From Suilimivivens aceti (GTDB lineage: Bacteria > Bacillota > Clostridia > Lachnospirales > Lachnospiraceae), in NCBI RefSeq assembly GCF_025567405.1, contig NZ_JAOQKJ010000007.1:176274-240273 (forward strand): 64,000 bases of DNA, in the 5' to 3' direction. Below are positions 15,607-23,382 of this stretch, piece by piece. Made by a program: the position numbers and the translations under genes. Numbering within the stretch: the first letter of the stretch is position 1; every line of letters begins with the position of its first letter. The notes below the pieces were generated by a model. It saw only the letters and a list, made by a program, of their open reading frames with translations. It was not told the origin of the DNA and searched no databases.

Positions 15607-17571
15607 ATGAAAATTTACGTAGATGCATCTGCAAGGTGTGATGGAGACGGTTCCGAATTTAGGCCTTTTAAAAGAATTAATGAAGCGGCAAAGATTGCGG
15701 TTGCAGGAGATGAAGTCTTAGTAAAACCGGGTATTTACAGAGAGTATGTAAATCCCGTAAACAGTGGAACAAAAGAAGCGCCTATTGTTTATAGGTCGGT
15801 GGAACCCTTAAAAGCAATTATTTCCGGTGCGGAAGAAGTTGACGCTTGGAAACTTTATAAAGGTAATGTGTGGGTGACCAGAATCAATAATGGCGTGTTT
15901 AATGATTATAACCCATATACAACACCGGTTTATGGGGACTGGTATTTTGCCAAGGATGAAAAACATACAGGCTGTGTTTATCTGAATGACAAGGCAATGT
16001 ACGAAGTGGATTCTATAGAAGCTTGTGAAAAAGCGGAAGTATATAAGCCGTCGTGGGAACAAGAGTGGAGCGTTTATAAATGGTATGCCTATGTGGAAGG
16101 TGATGAAACCGTTATATACGCTAATTTTAGAGGAAAAGATCCGCGAAAAGAAAAGGTAGAGATTAATGTGCGAAGAGAATGTTTTATGCCAAAGAAAGAG
16201 CATGTTAATTTCATTACCTTAAGTGGCTTCTTTGTAGAAAAGGCAGCTACTACATGGGCACCTCCGGCAGCGTTCCAGGATGGTATGATAAGCCCACACT
16301 GGTCATATGGCTGGATAATCGAAGACTGTGAAATTACAAACAGTAAATGTTGCGGTATTTCTCTTGGAAAATATTACGATGATGAGAATGACCATTATTT
16401 TACAAGAAAGCATATAAAAAGTCCTACACAGATGGAGAGAGATGCTGTGTGCCGCGGACAGTATCATGGTTGGCTGAAGGAAGAGATTGGCTCTCATACT
16501 GTAAGAAGATGCAATATTCATGATTGTCAGCAGACCGGAATTGTAGGAAGAATGGGCTGTGTTTTCTCAACTATCGAAGATAATCATATTCATCATATTA
16601 ACAATATGATGGAGCTGGGGGGTGCGGAAATCTCAGGGATTAAACTTCATGCGGCAATTGATGTGTTGATCAGAAGAAATCATATTCATCATAACACCAT
16701 GGGTATTTGGCTTGACTGGGAAGCGCAGGGAGCTCGAATTACACAAAATCTGTTACATGATAATGATGTTCCGGAAGGTTCTATTAAGTTAGAAGGCGGT
16801 ATGGAAAGCCAGGATATCTTTATCGAAGTAGGTCATGGACCGACTTTGATTGATAATAATATTTTGTTGTCCAGATATGGTCTCCGTCTTGCAACAGAAG
16901 GTGTGGCGGTTGTACATAATCTTATTCTTGGTTCCACCACAGTGGTTGGAGCCGGAACAGATTGGGAAGTGGATGGAAGAAGTCAGCGTCGTTACACACC
17001 ATATCACATCAGACATAGGACAGAAGTTGCTGGGATGATGACCATTCTTCATGGTGATAATAGATTCTATAACAATATATTTGTACAGTATTATCCGGTT
17101 GATAATAATGAATCAAAGGAATCTCCGTATTATCAGGTTGTAGGCAATCATGTGTGGGATGAATACCCGACATATGATGAATGGATTGCTAGATTTGATA
17201 TGGATGTAGAGAAACCGGATATGGATAAGCTGGCGGTGCCGCATTTTGATCATCTGCCAATCTGGGCAAATGGTAATGCATACCTTATGGGTGCTAAAGC
17301 ATGGAAAAAAGAAACAGATAAGTTTGTAGATGCCGATACGGAAGTTACAGTAGAGCTTGTGGAAAAAGATGGATTCTATGAGCTGGAAACAAATATCTAC
17401 GAAATACTCGGAGATTATTCTAATGGTATTATAACAAGTGACATTTTGGGTAAAGCTTTTGAGCCGGAACAGCGTTTTGAGGAAAGAGACGAATCGGATA
17501 TTATCTTTAATGTGGATTTTTATGGAAATCACAGAGGAGTATCTACTATTCCGGGACCTTTGGCGAAGTAA
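15607..17571 (+). CDS. GH120-family beta-xylosidase (right-handed beta-helix)
   Basis: 654 residues, close to the roughly 640 of characterised GH120 xylosidases. The order of motifs follows XylC of Thermoanaerobacterium: MKIYVDASA start, GDEVLVKPGIYREYV, GDWYFAKDEKHTGCVYLN, WSYGWIIEDCEI, AGIKLHAAIDV-like GIKLHAAIDV, GIWLDWEAQG and FIEVGHGP. The aspartate of WLDWEAQG (D370) and the glutamate of FIEVGHGP (E407) fit the known nucleophile and acid; the spacing between them is longer, with an insert PEGSIKLEGGMES. No signal peptide, so it would act in the cytoplasm on imported xylo-oligosaccharides. GGGGG-type ribosome site upstream. It stands alone, without transporter or regulator. Confidence 0.85.
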   Translation: MKIYVDASARCDGDGSEFRPFKRINEAAKIAVAGDEVLVKPGIYREYVNPVNSGTKEAPIVYRSVEPLKAIISGAEEVDAWKLYKGNVWVTRINNGVFNDYNPYTTPVYGDWYFAKDEKHTGCVYLNDKAMYEVDSIEACEKAEVYKPSWEQEWSVYKWYAYVEGDETVIYANFRGKDPRKEKVEINVRRECFMPKKEHVNFITLSGFFVEKAATTWAPPAAFQDGMISPHWSYGWIIEDCEITNSKCCGISLGKYYDDENDHYFTRKHIKSPTQMERDAVCRGQYHGWLKEEIGSHTVRRCNIHDCQQTGIVGRMGCVFSTIEDNHIHHINNMMELGGAEISGIKLHAAIDVLIRRNHIHHNTMGIWLDWEAQGARITQNLLHDNDVPEGSIKLEGGMESQDIFIEVGHGPTLIDNNILLSRYGLRLATEGVAVVHNLILGSTTVVGAGTDWEVDGRSQRRYTPYHIRHRTEVAGMMTILHGDNRFYNNIFVQYYPVDNNESKESPYYQVVGNHVWDEYPTYDEWIARFDMDVEKPDMDKLAVPHFDHLPIWANGNAYLMGAKAWKKETDKFVDADTEVTVELVEKDGFYELETNIYEILGDYSNGIITSDILGKAFEPEQRFEERDESDIIFNVDFYGNHRGVSTIPGPLAK

Positions 17572-17628
17572 TGACTATAAAGATTTGAAAAAATTAGAGT
17601 CCTATATTGATTATTAAAAATGAAGTAA

Positions 17629-17666
17629 CCTCTTTCATTAGCAAAATAATAGTCTAATGAAAGGGG
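17629..17666. repeat. 13-base inverted repeat after the GH120 gene
   Basis: CCTCTTTCATTAG (17629-17641) pairs with CTAATGAAAGGGG (17654-17666) with one G-U pair around a 12-base loop. There is no T run on the plus side, so it may be a terminator read from the other strand or a recombination remnant. The rest of 17667-17880 shows no gene; a GCCTG/CAGGC hairpin lies at 17852-17867. Confidence 0.5.
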
Positions 17667-17880
17667 GTATATTTGTGATTAAAAGAATTTATAAGGATTT
17701 TAGGTTGAAAATACTGATTTTGTCAGCGGGGATGGATGCTTGTCACCGATTCACATTTTCTGGTCTGTCACCTAGAGGGATTAACTACAGTGTAGGATGA
17801 GTTTTGGGGTGTAAAATTAGGAAAAGCAGTGAAATAAAACACTATGTTCTTGCCTGTGATATCAGGCCTGTCGGAAGAGT

Positions 17881-18165
17881 CCGTTCAGATTAGATAAGAA
17901 GTTCAAGACGAGACTGAAGGAGTTATCTTCCCGTAAGCGATGTCAGTCAATCAAACCAAGCCTAGAGAAAATCAAGGTGTATGCAAGAGGATGGCTTAAC
18001 TACTACAGAATTGCAAGTATGAAGAGCAACATAGATGACATCAATGGATGGCTCTATCACAGAATACGTATGTGTATATGGAAACAGTGGAAGAAACCGA
18101 GGACGAAGGTACGTAATCTCATCAAGATGGAAGTACCCGAAAACTTGGCAATGACAAAACTTTAA
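17881..18165 (+). pseudogene. Group II intron reverse transcriptase/maturase, C-terminal remnant
   Basis: The frame PFRLDKKFKTRLKELSSRKR then QSIKPSLEKIKVYARGWLNY and INGWLYHRIRMCIWKQWK PRTKVRNLIKMEVPE is the maturase X domain of bacterial group II intron proteins. The reverse transcriptase domain is gone, and the frame stops at TAA shortly after, before the usual C-terminal DNA-binding/endonuclease part. No intron RNA ends (domain V hairpin) are recognisable. It abuts an IS607 remnant. Confidence 0.85.
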
Positions 18166-18178
18166 GTAATCAAAATCA

Positions 18179-18207
18179 TTGTTAATAGTGATTAAATGTG
18201 TTAAAAT
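18179..18207 (+). promoter_or_regulatory. Promoter-like pair before the IS607 remnant
   Basis: TTGTTA (18179-18184), 17 bases, TAAAAT (18202-18207). It is placed to transcribe the IS607 orfA remnant and might now also read the tRNA-Gly gene 155 bases downstream. Confidence 0.45.
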
Positions 18208-18228
18208 ACACTCATGGAAGGCATTGTT

Positions 18229-18357
18229 ATGAACACATCTAATATCACTAATTACAAACCAAAAGATTTTGCTGAATTATTGGGTGTCTCAGTCAAAACG
18301 TTACAATGTTGGGATATATATAATAATTTTTGTCGTCACGGAGAGGACACAACATAA
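18229..18357 (+). pseudogene. IS607-family OrfA (serine recombinase) N-terminal remnant
   Basis: MNTSNITNYKPKDFAELLGV then SVKTLQCWD is the MerR-like helix-turn-helix that begins IS607 transposase OrfA. Homology ends near 18316, and 13 unrelated codons lead to TAA 18355-18357, six bases before a tRNA gene. The recombinase domain and OrfB (TnpB) are missing. Confidence 0.7.
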
Positions 18358-18362
18358 TAAAT

Positions 18363-18435
18363 GCGACAGTGGCTCAGTTGGTAGAGCACCTCCTTGCCAA
18401 GGAGGAAGTCGCTGGTTCGAGTCCCGTCTGTCGCT
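18363..18435 (+). tRNA. tRNA-Gly (anticodon GCC)
   Basis: A complete 73-base cloverleaf: acceptor GCGACAG (18363-18369) with CTGTCGC (18428-18434) and discriminator T; D-arm GCTCAGTTGGTAGAGC; anticodon stem CCTCC/GGAGG around TTGCCAA; T-arm with GGTTCGAGTCC. The 3' CCA is not encoded. It is a lone tRNA inside the accessory island, directly beside IS607 and intron remnants, consistent with tRNA genes being insertion targets. Confidence 0.95.
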
Positions 18436-18446
18436 CTCATACATAG

Positions 18447-18480
18447 CGGAAATCTTGTTCAGCAAGGTTTCCGTTTTTTT
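18447..18480 (+). terminator. Rho-independent terminator after tRNA-Gly
   Basis: CGGAAATCTTG (18447-18457), five-base loop, CAAGGTTTCCG (18463-18473), then seven T residues. A strong terminator 11 bases after the tRNA. Confidence 0.9.
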
Positions 18481-18504
18481 ATAACAACAAAGGAGAAAAC
18501 GTCA

Positions 18505-19269
18505 ATGAACAAACAAAATGCAGTAACTAACAAGAAGTTTGATCTTAGTGTGGCTACGTTACATATTCTGGCGATGACACTTATGCTAATGGATCACCTT
18601 TGGGCAACCTTACTTCCGGCACAGGAGTGGCTGACTTGTGCAGGTCGTGTAGCATTTCCTATCTTTGCGTTTATGACGGTAGAAGGATATTTTCACACAC
18701 ATAGTTTTAAAAAGTATATGCTTCGTTTGCTGGCGTTTGCCCTAATCTCTGAGATTCCATTTGACCTGATGTATGGTGGTACGTGGTTTTATCCATTTCA
18801 TCAGAATGTCATATGGACATTTTTGCTGGCACTTCTAGGAATTCATTTGATGGAAACCGTGCACAAAAAACAGAACGTCTTTTTATATGTAATCACGGTT
18901 GTTCTTGTTGTTGTCGTGGGAGCCTTACTTGGAACATTAAGCATGGTAGATTACTATGGCGCAGGCATTTTGACAGTCTTTGTGTTCTATTTGTTCCGTG
19001 GAAGAAAATGGTGGTGTCTGTTGGGACAAATCACTGCGCTTTATTGGATTAATGTGGAAATGTTAGGCGGTCTGATGTATCCGGTACAATTAGGTGGAAT
19101 ACAATTTGAAATATGCCAGCAGGGATTAGCTCTTTTTGCATTGCTGCCAATCTGGTTATATCGTGGAAGACAAGGACATCACAGCAAACCGTTCCAGTAT
19201 CTTTGTTATACATTTTATCCTGTACATATGATAATTCTGGTGCTTATATTAAATTATGTGAACCGATGA
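18505..19269 (+). CDS. traX: TraX family protein
   Basis: 254 residues from ATG 18505, set by AAAGGAG; the frame is open upstream but would run through the tRNA. An integral membrane protein with about eight hydrophobic segments, beginning with LHILAMTLMLMDHLW and CAGRVAFPIFAFMTVEGYFH, the signature of TraX. In the F plasmid TraX acetylates pilin; chromosomal relatives in Firmicutes are of unknown substrate. It has its own ribosome site downstream of the tRNA terminator; no pilin or transfer genes adjoin it. Confidence 0.88.
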   Translation: MNKQNAVTNKKFDLSVATLHILAMTLMLMDHLWATLLPAQEWLTCAGRVAFPIFAFMTVEGYFHTHSFKKYMLRLLAFALISEIPFDLMYGGTWFYPFHQNVIWTFLLALLGIHLMETVHKKQNVFLYVITVVLVVVVGALLGTLSMVDYYGAGILTVFVFYLFRGRKWWCLLGQITALYWINVEMLGGLMYPVQLGGIQFEICQQGLALFALLPIWLYRGRQGHHSKPFQYLCYTFYPVHMIILVLILNYVNR

Positions 19270-19351
19270 TCGACAACAAAGGAGATAATGAGTATTGGTT
19301 TGTTAAAATGTCAAAAAAATAAGATAGATTTGGGTTATAATTTGTTATATA

Positions 19352-19379
19352 TAAAGCATTTTGATAAATATGCCGATAT
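19352..19379 (+). promoter_or_regulatory. Sigma28/SigD-type (flagellar) promoter
   Basis: TAAA (19352-19355), 16 bases, GCCGATAT (19372-19379). The -10 element matches the SigD consensus of Firmicutes exactly; the spacer is one base above the usual 15. It would give a leader of about 125 bases before ATG 19511. That leader holds a CCGCTC/GAGCGG hairpin (19446-19472) with GGA in the loop and a second GCGGTTG/CAACTGC pairing before the ribosome site. Confidence 0.6.
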
Positions 19380-19510
19380 AATGTGTGCAAGGATGGCATT
19401 GTATTTCAAAGGATTGAATTTGAGGTACAGTGCCTTTTATTATTCCGCTCGGACCTTTCTGGAGAGCGGTGCGGTTGTGACTGACAGAGCAACTGCGGAA
19501 AGGAGTAAAA

Positions 19511-21685
19511 ATGAGTATAGGAGCAGTAGGATACAGTACCGATTTTTATCATGCTGGCTATCGTAAGAACAGTTCAAACGATTCAGCTTCAAAGTTTACA
19601 ACAATGGGTTCTGCAACACAAGAGACTACATCGTCTAACAATGGAAAAACAATTGGTGTTACAACAGCAGGGAATACAGGATTGTTAGCAAAATATGCTG
19701 ATTCTTCCACACCAGCTGAACCAATAATTAAAGTGGGTGATTATGAGGTTCGTGTTAATGATGTAGATCCAAATAATGCGACAGAGTTAGAAATGTTTGC
19801 TCTGATGTCTTATATGGAAGATGTGGGTATGATTGAAAAACATGGTATAGCTTCCTATTCGAAGATGAAGGCATATGCATCGCAGTCAGAATATGATGGA
19901 GTTTGCTCTGGCATTTATGATGAACAGGCTTTCTGGGATAAAAAACAGGACTGGTTTGCAATTATTGACAATGCAAAACAGACATTTTCAGGTATGACAG
20001 AGACATATTCGCAATCAGTGGAATGTGGAAAGCTTTTATCATATTTAGAAAAGTGGAACACAAAGGTAAGCAGCAGAGATTTATTTAGTGAAGCAGTTCA
20101 GAAATTTCGTGATGACAATCAGCTGTCAGCACAGGAACTCAAAGAAGAAAAAGACTGGCGTGAAATGACAGATGAAGAATGGGATAAAATGCTTGAAGGT
20201 GTAGATGAATATATCGACGCATTTAAGGAACGCCTAAGACAGCTGAAAGAAATACAAGATGAAGCCGCTCAGAAAGCAGCTTTAGAGGCTGATTCAGGTA
20301 TGAGAGCAACTGCGGCTTCAGCGGCAGCACTTAGTGCAGCTGCAAATGGTTTAAGTGGTACATCTGAGACTGATGCAGAAAGCCAGATAGAAGAGGGAAT
20401 TCCGACAGAAGATGGTGCGAAACACGAAAAGAATTGGACAAAGAATCTAAAAACCGATGATCAGACAGTACTTCGCACAGCAAAAGAGGCTCAGGAAATG
20501 GAGAATAAGGCTTTGAGTAGATTTGAGGAAGTACAGTTGACCGGCACTACAACAGTGGGTGTTTCACAAACAGATACAGGTACAGAGTGTGCTTCTGTAG
20601 AAGAGGATGAAAATAAAGAAAAGGTTTGGACGATTACTGCCTTTGGAGAAAATGGAATTGTCAGTACCAGATGTCAAAATGGTAAGATTATAGATAGTTG
20701 GGAAATAAAATATACAAATCCTAATGATGCGAAGAAAGTACAGGATTTTATCGGCAGATTTGAAAAAGATGCAAATTTGATTTTTAGCGGCTCTAAAGAT
20801 TTCTGGGAAGAATTTTTGAGCAGTGACATGGATGCAGATAGCATATTTGCAGCGCATGCAGAAGTATTTGATAAAGCAGCTCCAGTTGCGCCACAAATTG
20901 TAAAGAATGCATGGATGAATGCAGCAAAAGAAACAGGATATCTTGAAGGCGGTAAGATGAATTACATTTCTCAACTTTTGGTGCGTCAGGTGATAAATCG
21001 AGAAAATGGAGTAGAGGATTATCAAAATGTATTTGGCAATTCTGTGGCATCTGCACTGCAGGCAGCAAAGGAGATCTTGCAGGATTTGGAGAATCCCTTA
21101 ACGCCAATAAGTGAGCGTGAAGAGAATGCCAGAGAATATATTGAACAGGAAAAAGCTTTTTATAAGAAGTTCATTGATAATTTAGAGGAAATTACAAATA
21201 TTCTTGTTGGTGACGAAAACAATATGTATATTGATAAAGAGAAGGCGTTGAAATACGCATCGCAGCTGGATCCTGTGGATGATATAGCTTCTATAGTCAA
21301 GCAACCAATAAAACTTGCAGGACGTACACAAATTAATAGAGAAAATAATTCTATTGATATTGCGTTAGGTGCGAGTATAAAGGTTTTGGGTGGATTTACA
21401 TTGACTGTTCGAGAGAAAGGTGTCGAAGTATCCGGAGTAACAAATTGGGATAATCAGAAAGAAAGTCAGGAAGCTTCTGACATGGCTGGGGCTTTAGCAA
21501 CACTTCTTAGAAATGCAAGTGGTCAAATGAATCATGTGGGAACAGATTCATCAGGAATTGCTCGATGGAATGAAAATGTTGAAAAAGTTTTAAGTTATTT
21601 TGGTATTGATGCATCTAAAGATTTTACCGTTAATGGCATTAAATATACAAAAGAAGGTAGTAGGATTGTTAAATCAGTCGCATAG
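19511..21685 (+). CDS. Large hypothetical protein behind a SigD-type promoter
   Basis: 724 residues, family not recognised. It begins MSIGAVGYSTDFYHAGYRKN with no signal peptide. Residues about 35-75 are low-complexity Ser/Thr/Asn; 230-300 is an Ala/Glu-rich helical part that may be a coiled coil (EAAQKAALEADSG, AASAAALSAAANGL); the C-terminal 150 residues are more globular (IALGASIKVLGGFTLTV). AAAGGAG precedes the ATG. A decayed gene with a similar start (MSVNGMG) follows at 21737, so this was once part of a pair. The promoter type suggests control with motility genes, none of which are in the window. Confidence 0.7.
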   Translation: MSIGAVGYSTDFYHAGYRKNSSNDSASKFTTMGSATQETTSSNNGKTIGVTTAGNTGLLAKYADSSTPAEPIIKVGDYEVRVNDVDPNNATELEMFALMSYMEDVGMIEKHGIASYSKMKAYASQSEYDGVCSGIYDEQAFWDKKQDWFAIIDNAKQTFSGMTETYSQSVECGKLLSYLEKWNTKVSSRDLFSEAVQKFRDDNQLSAQELKEEKDWREMTDEEWDKMLEGVDEYIDAFKERLRQLKEIQDEAAQKAALEADSGMRATAASAAALSAAANGLSGTSETDAESQIEEGIPTEDGAKHEKNWTKNLKTDDQTVLRTAKEAQEMENKALSRFEEVQLTGTTTVGVSQTDTGTECASVEEDENKEKVWTITAFGENGIVSTRCQNGKIIDSWEIKYTNPNDAKKVQDFIGRFEKDANLIFSGSKDFWEEFLSSDMDADSIFAAHAEVFDKAAPVAPQIVKNAWMNAAKETGYLEGGKMNYISQLLVRQVINRENGVEDYQNVFGNSVASALQAAKEILQDLENPLTPISEREENAREYIEQEKAFYKKFIDNLEEITNILVGDENNMYIDKEKALKYASQLDPVDDIASIVKQPIKLAGRTQINRENNSIDIALGASIKVLGGFTLTVREKGVEVSGVTNWDNQKESQEASDMAGALATLLRNASGQMNHVGTDSSGIARWNENVEKVLSYFGIDASKDFTVNGIKYTKEGSRIVKSVA

Positions 21686-21736
21686 AATTCTTAGGGCAAA
21701 GTATAGCTATTTTTGAAAATATATGGGGGCTTAACA

Positions 21737-22076
21737 AATGAGCGTAAATGGAATGGGACTAAAATTTTATCAGAACAATGTATAAACGAATAAGTACAAC
21801 AAGAGAAAGACCAGACAATTTTACCCACAGAAACAGGTAGTACAGGAATTTGTTCCAGCAGGTACAAGGCAGAATGCCAATGTGCAGGATATATATGAAA
21901 CACTTAAAATAACAAATTCGTTAATAGGGAAGGAGAAAAAACTGCATCAGAAGATAGCGGTTCATAGGTATGGTTTGGCGATAAGTCGTTAGAGGAGTGG
22001 GCAGCAACAGACTCTAAATATACGGATGAAGAAACTGGATTTTCGTGGTATTTGAGAGATTAGTCACGAATACAGT
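21737..22076 (+). pseudogene. Decayed gene following the 724-residue protein
   Basis: ATG 21737 opens MSVNGMGLKFYQNNV and stops at once. Coding traces continue in shifting frames, the clearest being WFGDKSLEEWAATDSKYTDE then TGFSWYLRD near 21970-22065. Several stops and frameshifts are needed to connect them. Its start resembles that of the upstream gene (MSIGAVG). This accounts for most of the 560 bases without an intact gene; nothing else is seen in them except the terminator at 22087. Confidence 0.5.
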
Positions 22077-22086
22077 AATATCACAG

Positions 22087-22122
22087 GCGGTAAGGCTATT
22101 ATAGTTTTGCCGCTATTTTTTT
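22087..22122 (+). terminator. Rho-independent terminator
   Basis: GCGGTAA (22087-22093) pairs with TTGCCGC (22107-22113), followed by TATTTTTTT. It ends the transcription unit of the large unknown protein and its decayed neighbour. Confidence 0.7.
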
Positions 22123-22189
22123 ACCAAAATCAGAAAGGAGCAGATAAAATTGAATAAAGTATACCGTCACTGGTGGCAATGGCTCATGA

Positions 22190-22783
22190 ACGAACCATCC
22201 GAAAGCAATCGAGGTCATAGCGGAGCTGATTGACAAGTTACCGGACATTGAGGTGCGTGGTTCACTGGAGAAGTGGCAGGCGGCTATCCTTGCTACGGAG
22301 ATAGACCAGTTTTCCTATGATTATGACACCTATCAGTATCAGGATACGGTTGAGGACAGGGAAGCACAGGTTGCCAACATCACTGAGGACATCAGAAACG
22401 GAAATACCGGGTATCTGAATGACTTTCTCAATGCTGTCGTTTCTGAAGGTGTCAGAGAGAGAATTACGGACATTTTCGGGCAGGGTGTGGAGATTGATAA
22501 CAGCGAAGCGGTTCAGACTGCGAGAAGGGCAAAGGAGCTGCTTGACAAACTGGAAGAATACAAGCCGCTTGCAAAGGTGGAGGAACTTACCGAACAGAAT
22601 TACAACATGATTGATAATGTTCTAAATAACGGAGCGGAGAAAAAGGAACAGGAGCAGACCAAAGGCAGAATTTCTATAAAGGAGAAGCTGGCGGAGAAAA
22701 GGGCGGTCATAGAGCAGAGAGATAAGACGGAGCGTACTTCACCGGAAAAGGAAACCGAAAAAAAATCACAGAGGGAGATGTAA
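22190..22783 (+). pseudogene. Conjugative-element accessory protein (YodL/DUF4316-like), C-terminal part
   Basis: The frame is coding from about 22190 (PKAIEVIAELIDKLPDIEVR), but the first available start is GTG/ATG-like codons near 22253 without ribosome site, so the 5' end is lost. About 195 residues remain: SLEKWQAAILATEIDQFSYD, then a long charged helical tail (KEKLAEKRAVIEQRDKTERT). This tail is typical of large proteins encoded in Firmicutes conjugative transposons beside TTRAP genes, as here. Specific family uncertain. Confidence 0.5.
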
Positions 22784-22787
22784 GAAG

Positions 22788-22986
22788 ATGAGTAAATTCA
22801 CAGTAGAAGAAATCAATTTCATGTGTGTGTTTGAGACACAGGACGGATATGATTGGGCAGATCAGACAGGTAATGCCACACATAAAGGACAGCGACATGG
22901 AGGAGCTTGGAGAGCAGGTGTTAGGTAAGCTCCAGAGCATGACCGATGAGGAATTTGCAGAAATTTCTTTGGAAGCGGCAGAATGA
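22788..22986 (+). pseudogene. TTRAP (transposon-transfer assisting) protein, frameshifted
   Basis: It begins MSKFTVEEINFMCVFETQDG, the usual start of these short proteins of conjugative transposons, then loses frame near 22850. The C-terminal half is recognisable in another frame: PHIKDSDMEELGEQVLGKLQ then SMTDEEFAEISLEAAE, ending TGA at 22984-22986. A deletion plus frameshift in the middle inactivates it. Confidence 0.7.
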
Positions 22987-23101
22987 ATGGGAGTCGGTAC
23001 TAGCAAAATTCGACTCCACATGTTGTAATGTTTTTCAGTCAGATTAGAGCAGTAGGGATAGTCTTGCGGTTGTCCTTTCTGGAAACAGAAAGGAGGTCGG
23101 T

Positions 23102-23185
23102 ATGGATACTTTAGAAGTGCTTACACTTTTACTGGTTGTATTTGCAGCCTTGACATACATAGACAATAAACGTAACCGCAAATAA
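23102..23185 (+). CDS. 27-residue hydrophobic peptide, possible type I toxin
   Basis: ATG 23102 after AAAGGAGGT encodes MDTLEVLTLLLVVFAALTYI then DNKRNRK: a single membrane helix with a basic tail, the build of holin-like / TxpA-type toxins. A very strong terminator follows two bases after the stop. In known systems an antisense RNA from the opposite strand overlaps the terminator; I see no clear antisense promoter by eye. Confidence 0.55.
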   Translation: MDTLEVLTLLLVVFAALTYIDNKRNRK

Positions 23186-23186
23186 A

Positions 23187-23238
23187 CGGAAAGGCTATCC
23201 TCTACGCCAATAGGGGATAGCCTTTCCGTTTGATTTTT
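23187..23238. terminator. Strong terminator hairpin
   Basis: CGGAAAGGCTATCC (23187-23200) and GGATAGCCTTTCCG (23215-23228) form a perfect 14-base stem, followed by TTTGATTTTT. On the minus strand A-rich sequence at 23170-23186 gives a poor T run, so it works mainly rightward. Confidence 0.85.
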
Positions 23239-23382
23239 AAACTGATTATTTGTTTCCGATTGTGCAACCGTTGGACACACCAAAATCCTTCGGTTTCTGA
23301 GCTGATTATAAACCAGACTTGCGGATTTTGCAAGAGGTTTAGGAAAATAGGGGTGTTTCGACATCTCTATTTTTTTACCCAT

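Noticed and set aside
18229..18357. Intact 42-residue MerR-like regulator
   Set aside because: The helix-turn-helix matches the start of IS607 OrfA and homology stops mid-domain, so it is a remnant.
18394..18504. N-terminal extension of the TraX frame across the tRNA
   Set aside because: The open frame begins inside tRNA-Gly and crosses its terminator; ATG 18505 has a good ribosome site.
19288..19566. 92-codon frame beginning MSIGLLKCQK after AAAGGAG
   Set aside because: It runs through the SigD-type promoter and the hairpins and overlaps the true gene in another frame. The good start may be a leftover of a duplicated gene start, but the protein shows no domain features.
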